A DNA stretch of 64,000 bases. Origin: Paenibacillus massiliensis subsp. panacisoli DSM 21345. Lineage in GTDB: Bacteria; Bacillota; Bacilli; Paenibacillales; Paenibacillaceae. The notes beneath the pieces were generated by a model. That model searched no databases, had not been told where the DNA came from, and was given only the letters and a program-made list of their open reading frames with translations. The stretch's first letter is position 1. Each line of letters begins with the position of its first letter. The translations under genes were made by a program, and so were the position numbers. Location: the NCBI RefSeq assembly GCF_000426545.1, contig NZ_AUFO01000021.1, forward strand, positions 1 to 64,000, read 5' to 3'. Shown in pieces: positions 9,485-18,083 of the stretch.

Positions 9485-10906
9485 GTGGAAAGCACCGTCA
9501 GGATCCTGAGACGCTTCATAAGCTCGACAGTACTCATCTCCATCTTACTGCTGCTGCTCAATGGAATCGTTCTTGTCGTATGGTTCAGTAAGGGAATGAG
9601 TACAGAGCTGGCACCTGCAGCAGTCGTGCGACAGGTGTCAGAGCAACTACAGCCTGGAGCTGAGGGCTACACACTGGAGCCATCAGCTAGCGAGCTGCTG
9701 TCTGAGCAGCATGTATGGGCCATGCTGGTGCTGGAGGATGGCAGTGTCGGCTGGAGCTATCAATTACCGGATGATCTGCAGCGGGTCTATTCATTGACCG
9801 ATGTTGCCAAGTGGTCGCGAGGCTATTTGCAGGAATATCCCGTATTCTCCTGGGAGCATCCTGGTGGACTAGTCGTAATAGGCTATCCCGAGCACAGTCT
9901 CGCCAAATACCAGTACATTCTACCCGTCAGCTGGGTGGAGGGTCTGCTCGGTAAGCTTGGACTCATCCTTGCAGGTAACATGCTGCTCGCTGTGCTGCTC
10001 TCCTTATGGATCGGCTCCCGCCTAATTCAATCGATTCGTCCACTAACAGAAGGGATTCAGGCACTAGCCGAGGATCGGGAGGTGCGTCTTGAGACCAAAG
10101 GGATATTAGCAGATCTGGCGGAACGGATTAATCACGTCTCCCGGCTGTTGCGGCACAAGAAGGACGCCATACAGAGTCGTGATGCGGCGCGCTCGAACTG
10201 GATAGCAGGCATTTCTCATGATATTCGAACACCGCTGTCCATGATTCTTGGGCACGCCAGTGATCTGGAGGACAATGAGGCCTTGACTCAAGAGCAGCAG
10301 AGACAGGCAGGGATTATTAGACAGCAGGCAGTTCATCTTCGGGAGCTGGTGCAGGACCTGAACCTGGTCTCGAAGCTTGAATACGAGATGCAGCCCTTGA
10401 ATAGACAGCCATTGCGACTCTCTCGCATTGCAAGGCGTGTAGCGACAGAGCTGATCAATAATGGTCTTGACGGGAAATATACTGTGGACCTGGAGGTAGC
10501 AAATGAAGGAATTCAGGTGCTGGGGGATGAGAGGCTACTGCTACGGGCAGTTACCAACCTCGTTCACAATAGTGTTCGCCATAATCCTGAAGGCTGTCAT
10601 ATAACCATTGCAGTGTTAATAATGAACAGTGCTGATGTAGCAACCGATGCGATAGGCACCATGTGCTGCTGCAGGGTATCTGATGATGGGCAAGGTATTG
10701 AAGCGCACCGGATTCCCTGGCTGCTGCAATTCCCGTTCTCCAGGTATAACAAATCGCAGGCACACCGTGAGCATGGGTTAGGGCTGCCGATGGCGGCGCA
10801 GATTGCCAAGGCTCACCAAGGGCGACTTGTCCTGGAGAACGAGGAAGGAGGGGGGCTTCGAGCTATACTGATGCTCCCATGCATGGAGAACAAGGATAAT
10901 CTGTAG
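9485..10906 (+). CDS. Sensor histidine kinase paired with the antibiotic-type ABC module
   Basis: 473 residues from a GTG start preceded by GGAGGGAGGAG. TM helices near 15-37 and 157-180 enclose a ~120-residue extracytoplasmic sensor; a HAMP-like linker follows, then HisKA (GISHDIRTPLSMILGHA, phospho-His), N box (LVHNSVRHNPEG), G1 (VSDDGQGIE) and G2 (HGLGLPMAAQIAK). The architecture matches LanK-type kinases rather than the short intramembrane BceS type. With the regulator upstream and the divergent LanFEG-like transporter it forms a self-contained sensing and efflux cassette. Confidence 0.9.
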   Translation: MESTVRILRRFISSTVLISILLLLLNGIVLVVWFSKGMSTELAPAAVVRQVSEQLQPGAEGYTLEPSASELLSEQHVWAMLVLEDGSVGWSYQLPDDLQRVYSLTDVAKWSRGYLQEYPVFSWEHPGGLVVIGYPEHSLAKYQYILPVSWVEGLLGKLGLILAGNMLLAVLLSLWIGSRLIQSIRPLTEGIQALAEDREVRLETKGILADLAERINHVSRLLRHKKDAIQSRDAARSNWIAGISHDIRTPLSMILGHASDLEDNEALTQEQQRQAGIIRQQAVHLRELVQDLNLVSKLEYEMQPLNRQPLRLSRIARRVATELINNGLDGKYTVDLEVANEGIQVLGDERLLLRAVTNLVHNSVRHNPEGCHITIAVLIMNSADVATDAIGTMCCCRVSDDGQGIEAHRIPWLLQFPFSRYNKSQAHREHGLGLPMAAQIAKAHQGRLVLENEEGGGLRAILMLPCMENKDNL

Positions 10907-11000
10907 TCCAAGCTATTACAGGGGCAATAGTAGTGGGTGATACTCTGATTCGATTCATCATGGGTCGAGCATCGGAATTCCTGACTTAGTTGTACTTATA

Positions 11001-11567
11001 TTAAGGCTGCTTATCTGGAGTCTGCTGCTGTGCTTCCCATTCGGATCTAAGCATACCCATTAGAATGCGGTCATATCGCTGTCCATCCCGGTACACGGCA
11101 GAACGTACACACCCTTCCTGCTGGAAGCCAGCCTTCTCGTAGGCGCGAATAGCTTTGGCATTATACGAGATGACGTCCAAACCTACCCGATCAAGGTTCA
11201 ATTCATAAAATGCATATCTAAGTATCAACTGAAGTGCTTCTGTGCCATAGCCTTGATTGCGGTGCTTGGACAGTCCAATCCCAATGGCGAGCTGCCCTGT
11301 ACGATTGTTCCATTCGATACTGTGAATAACAACGAAGCCTATCAGCTCATCCTCCGTCCGGGTTCTCAAGCGGAAATAGACCTCACGATCCTTGGAATCC
11401 TGTTCTCCCTCCAATTGTCTCTCGGAATACGGAATAGCCGCCTCCGTATCGACATGACGCAAATATTCCGGGTCCTCATTCCAGGTTAGCATGGTCTGAA
11501 TGTCATCGGCTCGGGCAGTGGTTAGCTTCAGCTTCGGGCCCAAAAATAAATTGTCTGTAGTTAACAT
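11001..11567 (-). CDS. GNAT N-acetyltransferase, RimJ/RimL type
   Basis: 188 residues with acetyl-CoA motif A in the form GIGLSKHRNQGYGTEAL and the RimJ-like ending LNRVGL-type strand plus ISYNAKAIRAYEKAGF. RBS GAGGAG 8 nt before the ATG. Family members acetylate ribosomal protein N-termini, antibiotics or small amines; the substrate cannot be inferred. Stands alone. Confidence 0.88.
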   Translation of the reverse strand: MLTTDNLFLGPKLKLTTARADDIQTMLTWNEDPEYLRHVDTEAAIPYSERQLEGEQDSKDREVYFRLRTRTEDELIGFVVIHSIEWNNRTGQLAIGIGLSKHRNQGYGTEALQLILRYAFYELNLDRVGLDVISYNAKAIRAYEKAGFQQEGCVRSAVYRDGQRYDRILMGMLRSEWEAQQQTPDKQP

Positions 11568-11767
11568 AAGTAAGTCTCCTCATAGCTGGGAATGTGGCAA
11601 AGCAAAACGACAATGAAGTCGAATAAAAATAATGAAGTCGAATGAAAATTGGGTAGAACGATTTGTGATAGATTATCAATCTACTCTACCTGCATATTTT
11701 ATTATGATTATCAAGGGTTGGCAATAATTGTATTATCTATTAAGCTTGGAGAGAAAGGAGAGATCAT

Positions 11768-11938
11768 ATGAATGTTAGTGCTGGTTTCGGTATCATTTCC
11801 TTGATCAGTATTATTTTTACCCTTGTCTTCGGAGGTCTGGGCATATACGCGCTGATTCTGTTTATTCAGCTTGCTCAACGTGGAATCAGAGCGCTCGATA
11901 TCTACATTCGTGATAAAGAGAACGGTCTGAAATTGTAG
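11768..11938 (+). CDS. 56-residue single-pass membrane protein
   Basis: A short frame with a strong RBS (AAGGAG 7 nt before the ATG) and its own downstream hairpin. The product begins MNVSAGFG, has one long hydrophobic helix of about 26 residues (ISLISIIFTLVFGGLGIYAL and onward), and ends in a charged amphipathic tail (RALDIYIRDKENGLKL). No family recognised. Upstream, 11699-11713 resembles a Fur box with two mismatches, which is weak. A small membrane regulator or subunit is possible; function unknown. Confidence 0.7.
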   Translation: MNVSAGFGIISLISIIFTLVFGGLGIYALILFIQLAQRGIRALDIYIRDKENGLKL

Positions 11939-11972
11939 TATGGTCCTGCAATGGGAGAGTTCGAGCCCTATG

Positions 11973-12011
11973 AAAATAGCCTTAACCCTTTATGAAGGGA
12001 TAAGGCTATTT
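11973..12011. terminator. Bidirectional intrinsic terminator
   Basis: A 16-bp stem with one mismatch (AAATAGCCTTAACCCT with its complement, loop TTATGA) lies between the 56-residue protein gene and the convergent chemoreceptor gene. T/A-rich flanks on both strands suit termination of both. Confidence 0.75.
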
Positions 12012-12051
12012 GAAGTTAGTAGCTTGTTTATAGCTGAGCCTATAGCTAGCC

Positions 12052-13800
12052 TTATAGCTTGAACTTGCTGACCTGCATTTGCAGCTCCTCGGCGACACTG
12101 GACAGAGAGCCTGCGAGGGCAGTAATCTCCTCCATGGATGCCAGCTGCTGCTGGGTTGCTGCCGAGATGCTGTGCACATTCTCTTCCGAGCTCTTGGCGA
12201 TCTCGGCTACCTGATCGACATTACGAACGACCTCGTCAGTACTGGCGGACATCTGCTCAGAGCTGGCAGAGACCTCTTCAATCTCGCTGGCTACTTTGTT
12301 GACAGCCGCAGAGATCTGTCCGAAGGCTTGTCCCGCTTCGTTAATTACCTGTATTCCGGATTCGGCTTCCTGGCTGTTCGATTGCACAGCCTGCACGGCC
12401 TTATGAGTGTCATCCTGAATTAACTGTACGAGTGATGTGATCTTCTGGGATGAGGTGGCAGCTTCCTCAGCCAGCTTGCGAACTTCATTCGCGACGACAG
12501 CAAAGCCGCGTCCATGTTCTCCGGCTCTCGCCGCTTCAATTGTAGCGTTCAGTGCAAGCAGATTGGTCTGACCTGCAATGTTATTAATCACTTCCGTGAT
12601 CGAACCAATCTCGGCGGAACGTACCCCGAGCCCAGTCACCAGCTCATTGAGAGAGGTGATAGAGTCCCGGATTGTTCTCATTTGATCTACAGCATGAGTA
12701 ATGATTTCATTTCCGTTGGTAGATTGTGTAGCGGCATCGACAGCAGCCACAGATACGCTTTGCGCCAATTGAGCGATCTGATCGGTTCCGATCGACATTT
12801 CACCCATCGCCTGGGAAGAACGCTCAGCAACATTCGTTTGTTCAGAAGCGCTCAGCGACATTTCCTCGACTTGCTCTGTAATTTGCTGAGAAGCCCTTGA
12901 GTTCTGCTCGGCACTAGCCAGAAGCTCCTCGGAAGAGGCTGTAATCTGGGTAGTTGTATCCGTGACCGATTGAATCATGAGTCTGAGGTTGCTAGTCATC
13001 TCGTTGAAAGAGCTTGCAAGAACCCCTAATTCATCACGGTTACGCAATACGATCGGTTCATTGGTCAGATCTCCGTTGGCTACCATTTGAGCAGCCTTAT
13101 TGATCAACTGAATCGGTCTGGAAATAATTATTGAGATCAGAATGGCAAGACCGACTGCCAGAATGGAAACGATAATTGTAGCGATAAGTATAGTCTGATA
13201 AGCAAAGCTGGTCAGTTCTGAAGATGATGTCGTGATCTCCTTGGAGTTGGTAGCTCCTAATTCGACTAGCTGAACTAGGGAATCATTAGCTGTGTACCAG
13301 GCTGGATATATTCTTTCGTGAATCTCCAGCGCTTCCTCGTTCTGATTGTTTTGGGCTAATTTCAAAAATGTTGGTAGCTCGGACTTGTATGATTCAAAAT
13401 TAGTGGTGTAAGTTTCATAAAGCTTGGTAATCTCAGGATCGGTTCCTTCCAGGAAAGTAGCTAATTGCTTGCTTTCCTCATCAAGCCTGGTCAGCAAAGC
13501 ATTCAGCGTTTGTTCGGTCTGTGCGATCTCGTCGGCATTCGTCTGAATGGCCATCGTCACGGCCAGCCGATCCACGTCAGAGACATCGCCATTCATATTT
13601 CCCAGCAACGCGACCAGAGGCATCCATTTCTCGTCGATTTGGGTGGAATTGTCGTCCATTTGATTGATTTGTATGAGTGAATTTACACTAACTCCGGCAA
13701 GCAGTACAACGACCAGCATAAAACCGGTTAATAACTTCATGCGGATACTGTATTTCACTTTGGATTGCCCTTCTTTTTTAGATAAATCTTTGGTTGTCAT
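12052..13800 (-). CDS. Methyl-accepting chemotaxis protein
   Basis: 582 residues from the ATG at 13800 (AAGGAG upstream); the frame extends further 5' without an RBS. Order: short cytoplasmic N-terminus, TM1 (~25-45), a 4-helix-bundle ligand domain (~45-205), TM2 (~210-235), HAMP (~235-290), and the signalling domain with the conserved hairpin tip ([20 protein letters not shown]). Senses an extracellular ligand and signals to CheA. The tip sequence is canonical, so it should be functional. The ligand is unknown. Confidence 0.93.
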   Translation of the reverse strand: MTTKDLSKKEGQSKVKYSIRMKLLTGFMLVVVLLAGVSVNSLIQINQMDDNSTQIDEKWMPLVALLGNMNGDVSDVDRLAVTMAIQTNADEIAQTEQTLNALLTRLDEESKQLATFLEGTDPEITKLYETYTTNFESYKSELPTFLKLAQNNQNEEALEIHERIYPAWYTANDSLVQLVELGATNSKEITTSSSELTSFAYQTILIATIIVSILAVGLAILISIIISRPIQLINKAAQMVANGDLTNEPIVLRNRDELGVLASSFNEMTSNLRLMIQSVTDTTTQITASSEELLASAEQNSRASQQITEQVEEMSLSASEQTNVAERSSQAMGEMSIGTDQIAQLAQSVSVAAVDAATQSTNGNEIITHAVDQMRTIRDSITSLNELVTGLGVRSAEIGSITEVINNIAGQTNLLALNATIEAARAGEHGRGFAVVANEVRKLAEEAATSSQKITSLVQLIQDDTHKAVQAVQSNSQEAESGIQVINEAGQAFGQISAAVNKVASEIEEVSASSEQMSASTDEVVRNVDQVAEIAKSSEENVHSISAATQQQLASMEEITALAGSLSSVAEELQMQVSKFKL

Positions 13801-13844
13801 AGTCTCCACTCCTTGGACGATTAACAGTACTGTACAGTAAATAT

Positions 13845-13869
13845 ATATCGACAAATATTTGTAGTTTTG
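13845..13869 (-). promoter_or_regulatory. Weak sigma-D-like promoter of the chemoreceptor gene
   Basis: On the minus strand GTCGATAT (13852-13845), one mismatch to the motility sigma-factor -10 GCCGATAT, is preceded after 13 bases by CAAA (consensus TAAA at 14-16). Just downstream is the palindrome TACTGTACAGTA (13827-13838). Suggestive only. Confidence 0.3.
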
Positions 13870-13943
13870 TATAGTTTCATGTCGGAAATAATCTAAAATT
13901 TTCATAAGTAAGAAAATCATTGCGCTAACAAGGAGATAATGAA

Positions 13944-14134
13944 GTGTTTGCATTGGATGATTGTAGTGCTGAACGTGCTCAATGCCATGATGTTGAAGAA
14001 ATAGCTACTGTATATAATTCCAACCCGGATTTTCTGAATACCTACTTAGGGCGAAGTCAGATCAGCAAGAGGTAGGTAGCTGCAGAGCTTGCAGATGCCG
14101 ATATATACGCTTCTGCTGTAAGGGTGTGTGTTAT
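13944..14134 (+). pseudogene. Remnant of a GNAT-like acetyltransferase gene with an in-frame TAG
   Basis: A GTG at 13944 has AAGGAG 8 nt upstream and opens a 43-codon frame. Residues [20 protein letters not shown] and RSQISK resemble the N-terminal part of GNAT proteins. Translation stops at TAG (14073-14075), exactly where such proteins have Trp, and the same frame continues as VAAELADA before losing similarity. This pattern suggests a nonsense mutation followed by loss of the rest of the gene. The family link is from pattern memory and could be wrong. Confidence 0.45.
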
Positions 14135-14187
14135 ACTTGTACTATACGAATATAGATGATTCACACCCAAAGGATAGGTGAGACGGC

Positions 14188-15006
14188 TTGAAGTTATTGA
14201 CACTGAACACGCACTCCTGGCTTGAAGAGGATCAATTGGCCAAGATTAATTACATGGCTGATTTCATTAAAGAGCATGAATTCGATGTAATTGCATTCCA
14301 AGAGGTCAATCAAATGAAGACGGAGCCAGTTGTTCCGTTGAAGCAGCTAGGGAAGTTCGTGGTAACCGATTCCTCTATGCCCATAAGAGCGAATAATTAT
14401 GCATATCTTGTACAGCAGCAGCTCAAAGCGGATTATTACTGGACATGGGCTCCGGTGCACACAGGCAAGCTCCGATATGATGAGGGATTGGCGTTCCTTA
14501 GTCGGACACCTATTGGTGAGACTTTCTGTGAGCATGTGTCTGGTATAACGATATATAACAATTACAAGACCCGCAAAATACTCGGCGCCAGCACGACAAT
14601 TGATGGAGTCCACACCTGGATTGTGAATGGGCATCTGGGATGGTGGCATGATGAGGAAGAGCCGTTCCGTCCTCAATGGGATCGGGTCGAGGCTATTTTA
14701 CGGAATTATACAGGGGACGCTATGTTCCTCATGGGTGACTTTAACAATGTAGCTGAAATCTCTGGTGAGGGTTATGACTACATGATGTCCAAAGGCTGGT
14801 GTGACCTGTATACTGCCGCTGAGATCAAGGATGCAGGAGCTACGGTGACAAAGTCCATTGGTGGTTGGGAGGGCAATACGCAGGATCTTCGCATTGATTA
14901 CATTTTCTCGCGCGAGCCGCGCAAGGCGAAGTCCTCCACAGTCGTCATGAACGGAATCCGTGGTGAGGTGGTCTCTGACCATTTCGGAGTTGCCGTGGAA
15001 CTGTAG
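14188..15006 (+). CDS. Endonuclease/exonuclease/phosphatase (EEP) family protein
   Basis: 272 residues from a TTG start with AGGTGAG upstream. EEP metal and catalytic blocks are complete: TLNTHSW, AFQEVNQ, VNGHLGWW, LMGDFNN, RIDYIF and VSDHFGVAVEL. The N-terminus resembles that of maltose-6'-phosphate phosphatase (MapP) of lactic acid bacteria, which also belongs to this superfamily, but no maltose PTS genes are nearby, so a sugar-phosphatase or phosphodiesterase role is only possible. No signal peptide, so cytoplasmic. Confidence 0.82.
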   Translation: MKLLTLNTHSWLEEDQLAKINYMADFIKEHEFDVIAFQEVNQMKTEPVVPLKQLGKFVVTDSSMPIRANNYAYLVQQQLKADYYWTWAPVHTGKLRYDEGLAFLSRTPIGETFCEHVSGITIYNNYKTRKILGASTTIDGVHTWIVNGHLGWWHDEEEPFRPQWDRVEAILRNYTGDAMFLMGDFNNVAEISGEGYDYMMSKGWCDLYTAAEIKDAGATVTKSIGGWEGNTQDLRIDYIFSREPRKAKSSTVVMNGIRGEVVSDHFGVAVEL

Positions 15007-15060
15007 CAATATTGCTGTGTTGTTGATGGAAGTGGATGAGCTTGCGATGAGTAGCAGCCA

Positions 15061-15102
15061 GGGTGTAAGGCTTAAATGATAATGCATTTGAGCCTTATGC
15101 CC
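15061..15102 (+). terminator. Intrinsic terminator after the EEP gene
   Basis: An 18-bp stem (two G-T pairs) built from GGGTGTAAGGCTTAAATG and its complement ends in CCC, followed by the T-rich TTGTTGTGTTTG. Confidence 0.75.
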
Positions 15103-15293
15103 TTGTTGTGTTTGTCGTTGTTTCATTTGCCGTCATGTTCATAAGTTCATTGAATTTTGTCTATACTGCCTGAAGAGGATTATGAGTCTTGACTATGGTG
15201 TAATAAGTAATCAGTGACATAGTAGGCTGGGTTCAATATAATGGATACCTGAAATGCTATAGAGTCAATATTGAAGGAAAAGGCTGGTGTGCA

Positions 15294-16805
15294 ATGATTG
15301 AACAGCATAGAAAGTGGGTCGTAGCGAGCTTGCTGCTAGGTATTCTGATGGCCGCTATGGATAATACGATTGTAGCGACAGCCATGGGTACTATCGTGGC
15401 CGATCTTGGTGGACTTAGCCAATTCATCTGGGTTACTTCGGCTTATATGGTAGCCACGATGGCTGGGATGCCAATTTTCGGCAAGCTCTCGGATATGTAC
15501 GGTCGCAAGCGCTTTTTTGTTTTTGGCTTAATCGTGTTTCTTGTTGGGTCGGTGCTGTGCGGATTCGCCCAGTCGATGACACAGCTCAGTCTGTTTCGGG
15601 CGATTCAGGGGATTGGTGGCGGTGCGCTCATGCCGATTGCCTTCACGATTATATTCGATATTTTCCCGCCAGAGCAGCGCGGAAAGATGACAGGTCTCAT
15701 TGGAGCTGTATTTGGCTTGTCCAGTGTGCTCGGTCCATTGCTTGGTGCCTATATTACAGATACGATCAGTTGGCATTGGATTTTTTATGTTAATGTCCCG
15801 ATTGGATTGCTGTCATTGGCTTTGGTGATCCCCTTTTATCGAGAATCAACTTCACAGCATAAGCAGCAGATTGACTGGATCGGTGCCATCACACTGGTCA
15901 TTGCTGTTGTAAGTCTGATGTTCGCGCTGGAACTGGGTGGCGGTACATACGATTGGAATTCTCCCGTGATCATTGGGTTGTTCGCTATCTTCCTACTGTT
16001 TGCTATAATCTTCTTCCTGGCTGAACGTAGGGCATCGGACCCGATTCTCCCGTTTTGGTTATTCAAGCGGCCGCTCTTTGCTTCGGCTCAAGCACTGGCA
16101 TTTCTATATGGGGGGACCTTCATTATCCTGACGGTCTATATCCCACTGTTCGTGCAGGCGGTGTATGGTGGATCGGCGACCAATGCAGGCTTTATTCTCA
16201 CCCCAATGATGCTGGGCTCTGTGGCGGGGAGTTCGATCGGGGGAATATTTCAGACGAAAACTACGTTCCGTCGTCTTATGACCATTTCAGTGGTAGCCTT
16301 TTTCGCTGGGATGCTCCTGCTCGCTTTCATGTCGCCAGAGACCTCGCGTGGTGCATTGACGTTGTATATGGCTCTTACGGGGTTCGGGGTGGGCTTCTCA
16401 TTCTCGCTGCTCCCAACAGCCTCTGCTCATCAACTGGAGCCGCGCTATCGCGGAACTGCCAATTCTACGAATTCGTTCTTGCGTTCGCTCGGAATGACGC
16501 TCGGAGTTACGATCTTCGGAACAATTCAGGGGAGCGTGCTGACCAAGCGAATGACGGAGGCATTTGCAGGCCAGGGTGGAGCGGATATGGCGCAATTCGG
16601 AGATTTGCGTCAGGTGTTCCAGCCTGAGGTGCGTGCGCAGATTCCACCACAGGTGCTTCGCGTCATCGTGGAGGCTATGTCCGAATCCATTACGTATGTA
16701 TTCCTGCTCGCTCTTGTGCCTATTGCATTGGCTGCAATAGCTGTAATATTTATGGGTAAAGCAAGTGTTGGTGGAGAAGGAAGCAGAGAAGGTAACGGTT
16801 CGTAG
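15294..16805 (+). CDS. MFS multidrug efflux transporter, DHA2 (14-TM, EmrB/QacA) family
   Basis: 503 residues, 14 predicted membrane segments. Motif A GKLSDMYGRKRFF, motif B-like RAIQGIGGGALMP, and antiporter motif C (SSVLGPLLGAYITD) identify a proton-driven drug:H+ antiporter of the DHA2 family. The D-N pair in TM1 (MAAMDNTIVATAM) is the usual proton/substrate site. Single gene, drug unknown. A hairpin beyond the stop is shared with the convergent HD gene. Confidence 0.9.
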   Translation: MIEQHRKWVVASLLLGILMAAMDNTIVATAMGTIVADLGGLSQFIWVTSAYMVATMAGMPIFGKLSDMYGRKRFFVFGLIVFLVGSVLCGFAQSMTQLSLFRAIQGIGGGALMPIAFTIIFDIFPPEQRGKMTGLIGAVFGLSSVLGPLLGAYITDTISWHWIFYVNVPIGLLSLALVIPFYRESTSQHKQQIDWIGAITLVIAVVSLMFALELGGGTYDWNSPVIIGLFAIFLLFAIIFFLAERRASDPILPFWLFKRPLFASAQALAFLYGGTFIILTVYIPLFVQAVYGGSATNAGFILTPMMLGSVAGSSIGGIFQTKTTFRRLMTISVVAFFAGMLLLAFMSPETSRGALTLYMALTGFGVGFSFSLLPTASAHQLEPRYRGTANSTNSFLRSLGMTLGVTIFGTIQGSVLTKRMTEAFAGQGGADMAQFGDLRQVFQPEVRAQIPPQVLRVIVEAMSESITYVFLLALVPIALAAIAVIFMGKASVGGEGSREGNGS

Positions 16806-16870
16806 TATAGCTCATTGATTAGTGGTGTGGTTAGCGAGACATGTGGATTGTTAAATAAGGGGTTGGAGAC

Positions 16871-16905
16871 GAGGGGCTTCAGGCTTGTATGCCAAAAAGC
16901 CCCTC
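16871..16905. terminator. Hairpin between convergent genes
   Basis: GAGGGGCTT (16871-16879) pairs with AAGCCCCTC (16897-16905); an inner GGC/GCC pair extends it. No clear T run, so a bidirectional terminator is likely but not certain. Confidence 0.5.
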
Positions 16906-16907
16906 AG

Positions 16908-17543
16908 TCAAGGCTGATGGGCGAGGGCTTCTTCAGTAATCTGCTTGATATCAATGGGAGACAGCATGCCCTCGTGTACCAGATCGGGCAGGATATGCTC
17001 CAGAAAGTAGTCTACACAATGCAGTTCAATGCTTTTGATTTTGATAATGGCTTGGCGGTACATCACGATGAATTCCTTCTCCGTGTTGCCACGTTGCAGC
17101 TCCGCGAATGCTTCATAGACCTGATCAAGCTTATCAGCTACCTCCAGAATTCGACCCTCTACCGAGCTGTCCTTTCCTTCTCGCAGCTGTCTTCGGAAGA
17201 TCGCCTTGAATTCCTCAGGAATATTCTCATCGATAAAATGTTCAATCATGCCCTCTTCAACCTGCTGTAGCAGAGAACGAAGCTCCATGGAATAATGCTT
17301 CACAGGGGTCTTGATATCCCCGATAAAAATCTCACCATAGTCGTGGCTGCTGGTAATCTCGTAGAGCTTCTTCCAGTCCACACTCACCCCGTGCTGCTCT
17401 TCGATGTCAGCCAGTGTCTTCGCATACTGTACCACCTTCCAGGAGTGTGCGGACACGCTATGCTCCTCGAATTTGAATTTGCCAGGACAGCGAATAATTC
17501 GTTCCAAGTCATTGAGGGACCTGAAGTACGTATGAATGCCCAT
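16908..17543 (-). CDS. HD-domain phosphohydrolase, YfbR-like
   Basis: 211 residues from the ATG at 17543, chosen because AAAGGATGG lies 8 nt upstream (an in-frame ATG four codons earlier overlaps that RBS). HD-superfamily metal ligands are visible: EEHSVSAHSWKVV (first His), SSHDYGEIFIGDI (HD pair) and EVADKLDQVYE (last Asp). YfbR-type enzymes are 5'-deoxynucleotidases acting on dNMPs in the cytoplasm. Assigned by motif order; substrate inferred. Confidence 0.8.
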   Translation of the reverse strand: MGIHTYFRSLNDLERIIRCPGKFKFEEHSVSAHSWKVVQYAKTLADIEEQHGVSVDWKKLYEITSSHDYGEIFIGDIKTPVKHYSMELRSLLQQVEEGMIEHFIDENIPEEFKAIFRRQLREGKDSSVEGRILEVADKLDQVYEAFAELQRGNTEKEFIVMYRQAIIKIKSIELHCVDYFLEHILPDLVHEGMLSPIDIKQITEEALAHQP

Positions 17544-17702
17544 TGGGTATACCATCCTTTAATTTTCTTTTTGTTGCAGATAAGGTACACCCTATCTTAG
17601 ACTGTTTTTGTTAGCGCAGCATTAACGGAGCATTTAATAGAACACAAAATGCAGTTCAACTGTATACATATCACAGTTTACAAACGAGAATGGAGGAGAA
17701 AT

Positions 17703-17963
17703 ATGAGCTTGCGTGCGGAGTTGGACTATCGTATGGGTGCAGTTGCGGTCCAGGTAGCGGATATTCGAGAGGTTGAATTAATAGAATTGGTAAGGCGGAT
17801 TCAGGAATTTGAGCCTTATGGTGAGGAAGCAGTGGATTACTATTTGGAGCTGTTACAGCGCAATGTATTGATGCCAGACGTATCGAATCTGATCTACATG
17901 GAGGATTTATCACCCAGTGAGGTGGTAGCCACAGCACTGGCTTATCGTCCAATCCTGCTGTAG
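17703..17963 (+). CDS. Conserved-looking 86-residue protein of unknown function
   Basis: Start at the ATG preceded by GGAGGA; 86 residues, acidic, helical, no signal or membrane segment. No family recognised. The C-terminal third (VDYYLELLQ, then LSPSEVVATALAYRP) loosely parallels the C-terminus of the neighbouring HD protein (VDYFLEHIL, then LSPIDIKQITEEALAHQP); this may be chance. Divergent from the HD gene with 160 bp between them. Confidence 0.6.
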   Translation: MSLRAELDYRMGAVAVQVADIREVELIELVRRIQEFEPYGEEAVDYYLELLQRNVLMPDVSNLIYMEDLSPSEVVATALAYRPILL

Positions 17964-18083
17964 AACACGTCTCAGGCAGGAAGTGAATGTGTTGTCTTGG
18001 TTGAGGTAGGGTACAATAAGGAGCGATTAGCAGTGCTTGTTCTTATTTGCAAGAGTCCATTATTAGTATAGAAGGAGGCTCCC

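Noticed and set aside
13827..13838. Palindrome TACTGTACAGTA as a specific operator
   Set aside because: No second copy or matching regulator seen; kept only as a note beside the chemoreceptor promoter.
16055..16627. Long frame of 190 codons on the + strand inside the DHA2 transporter gene
   Set aside because: Fully inside a clear MFS gene in another frame, no RBS, Cys/Trp-rich nonsense-like composition.
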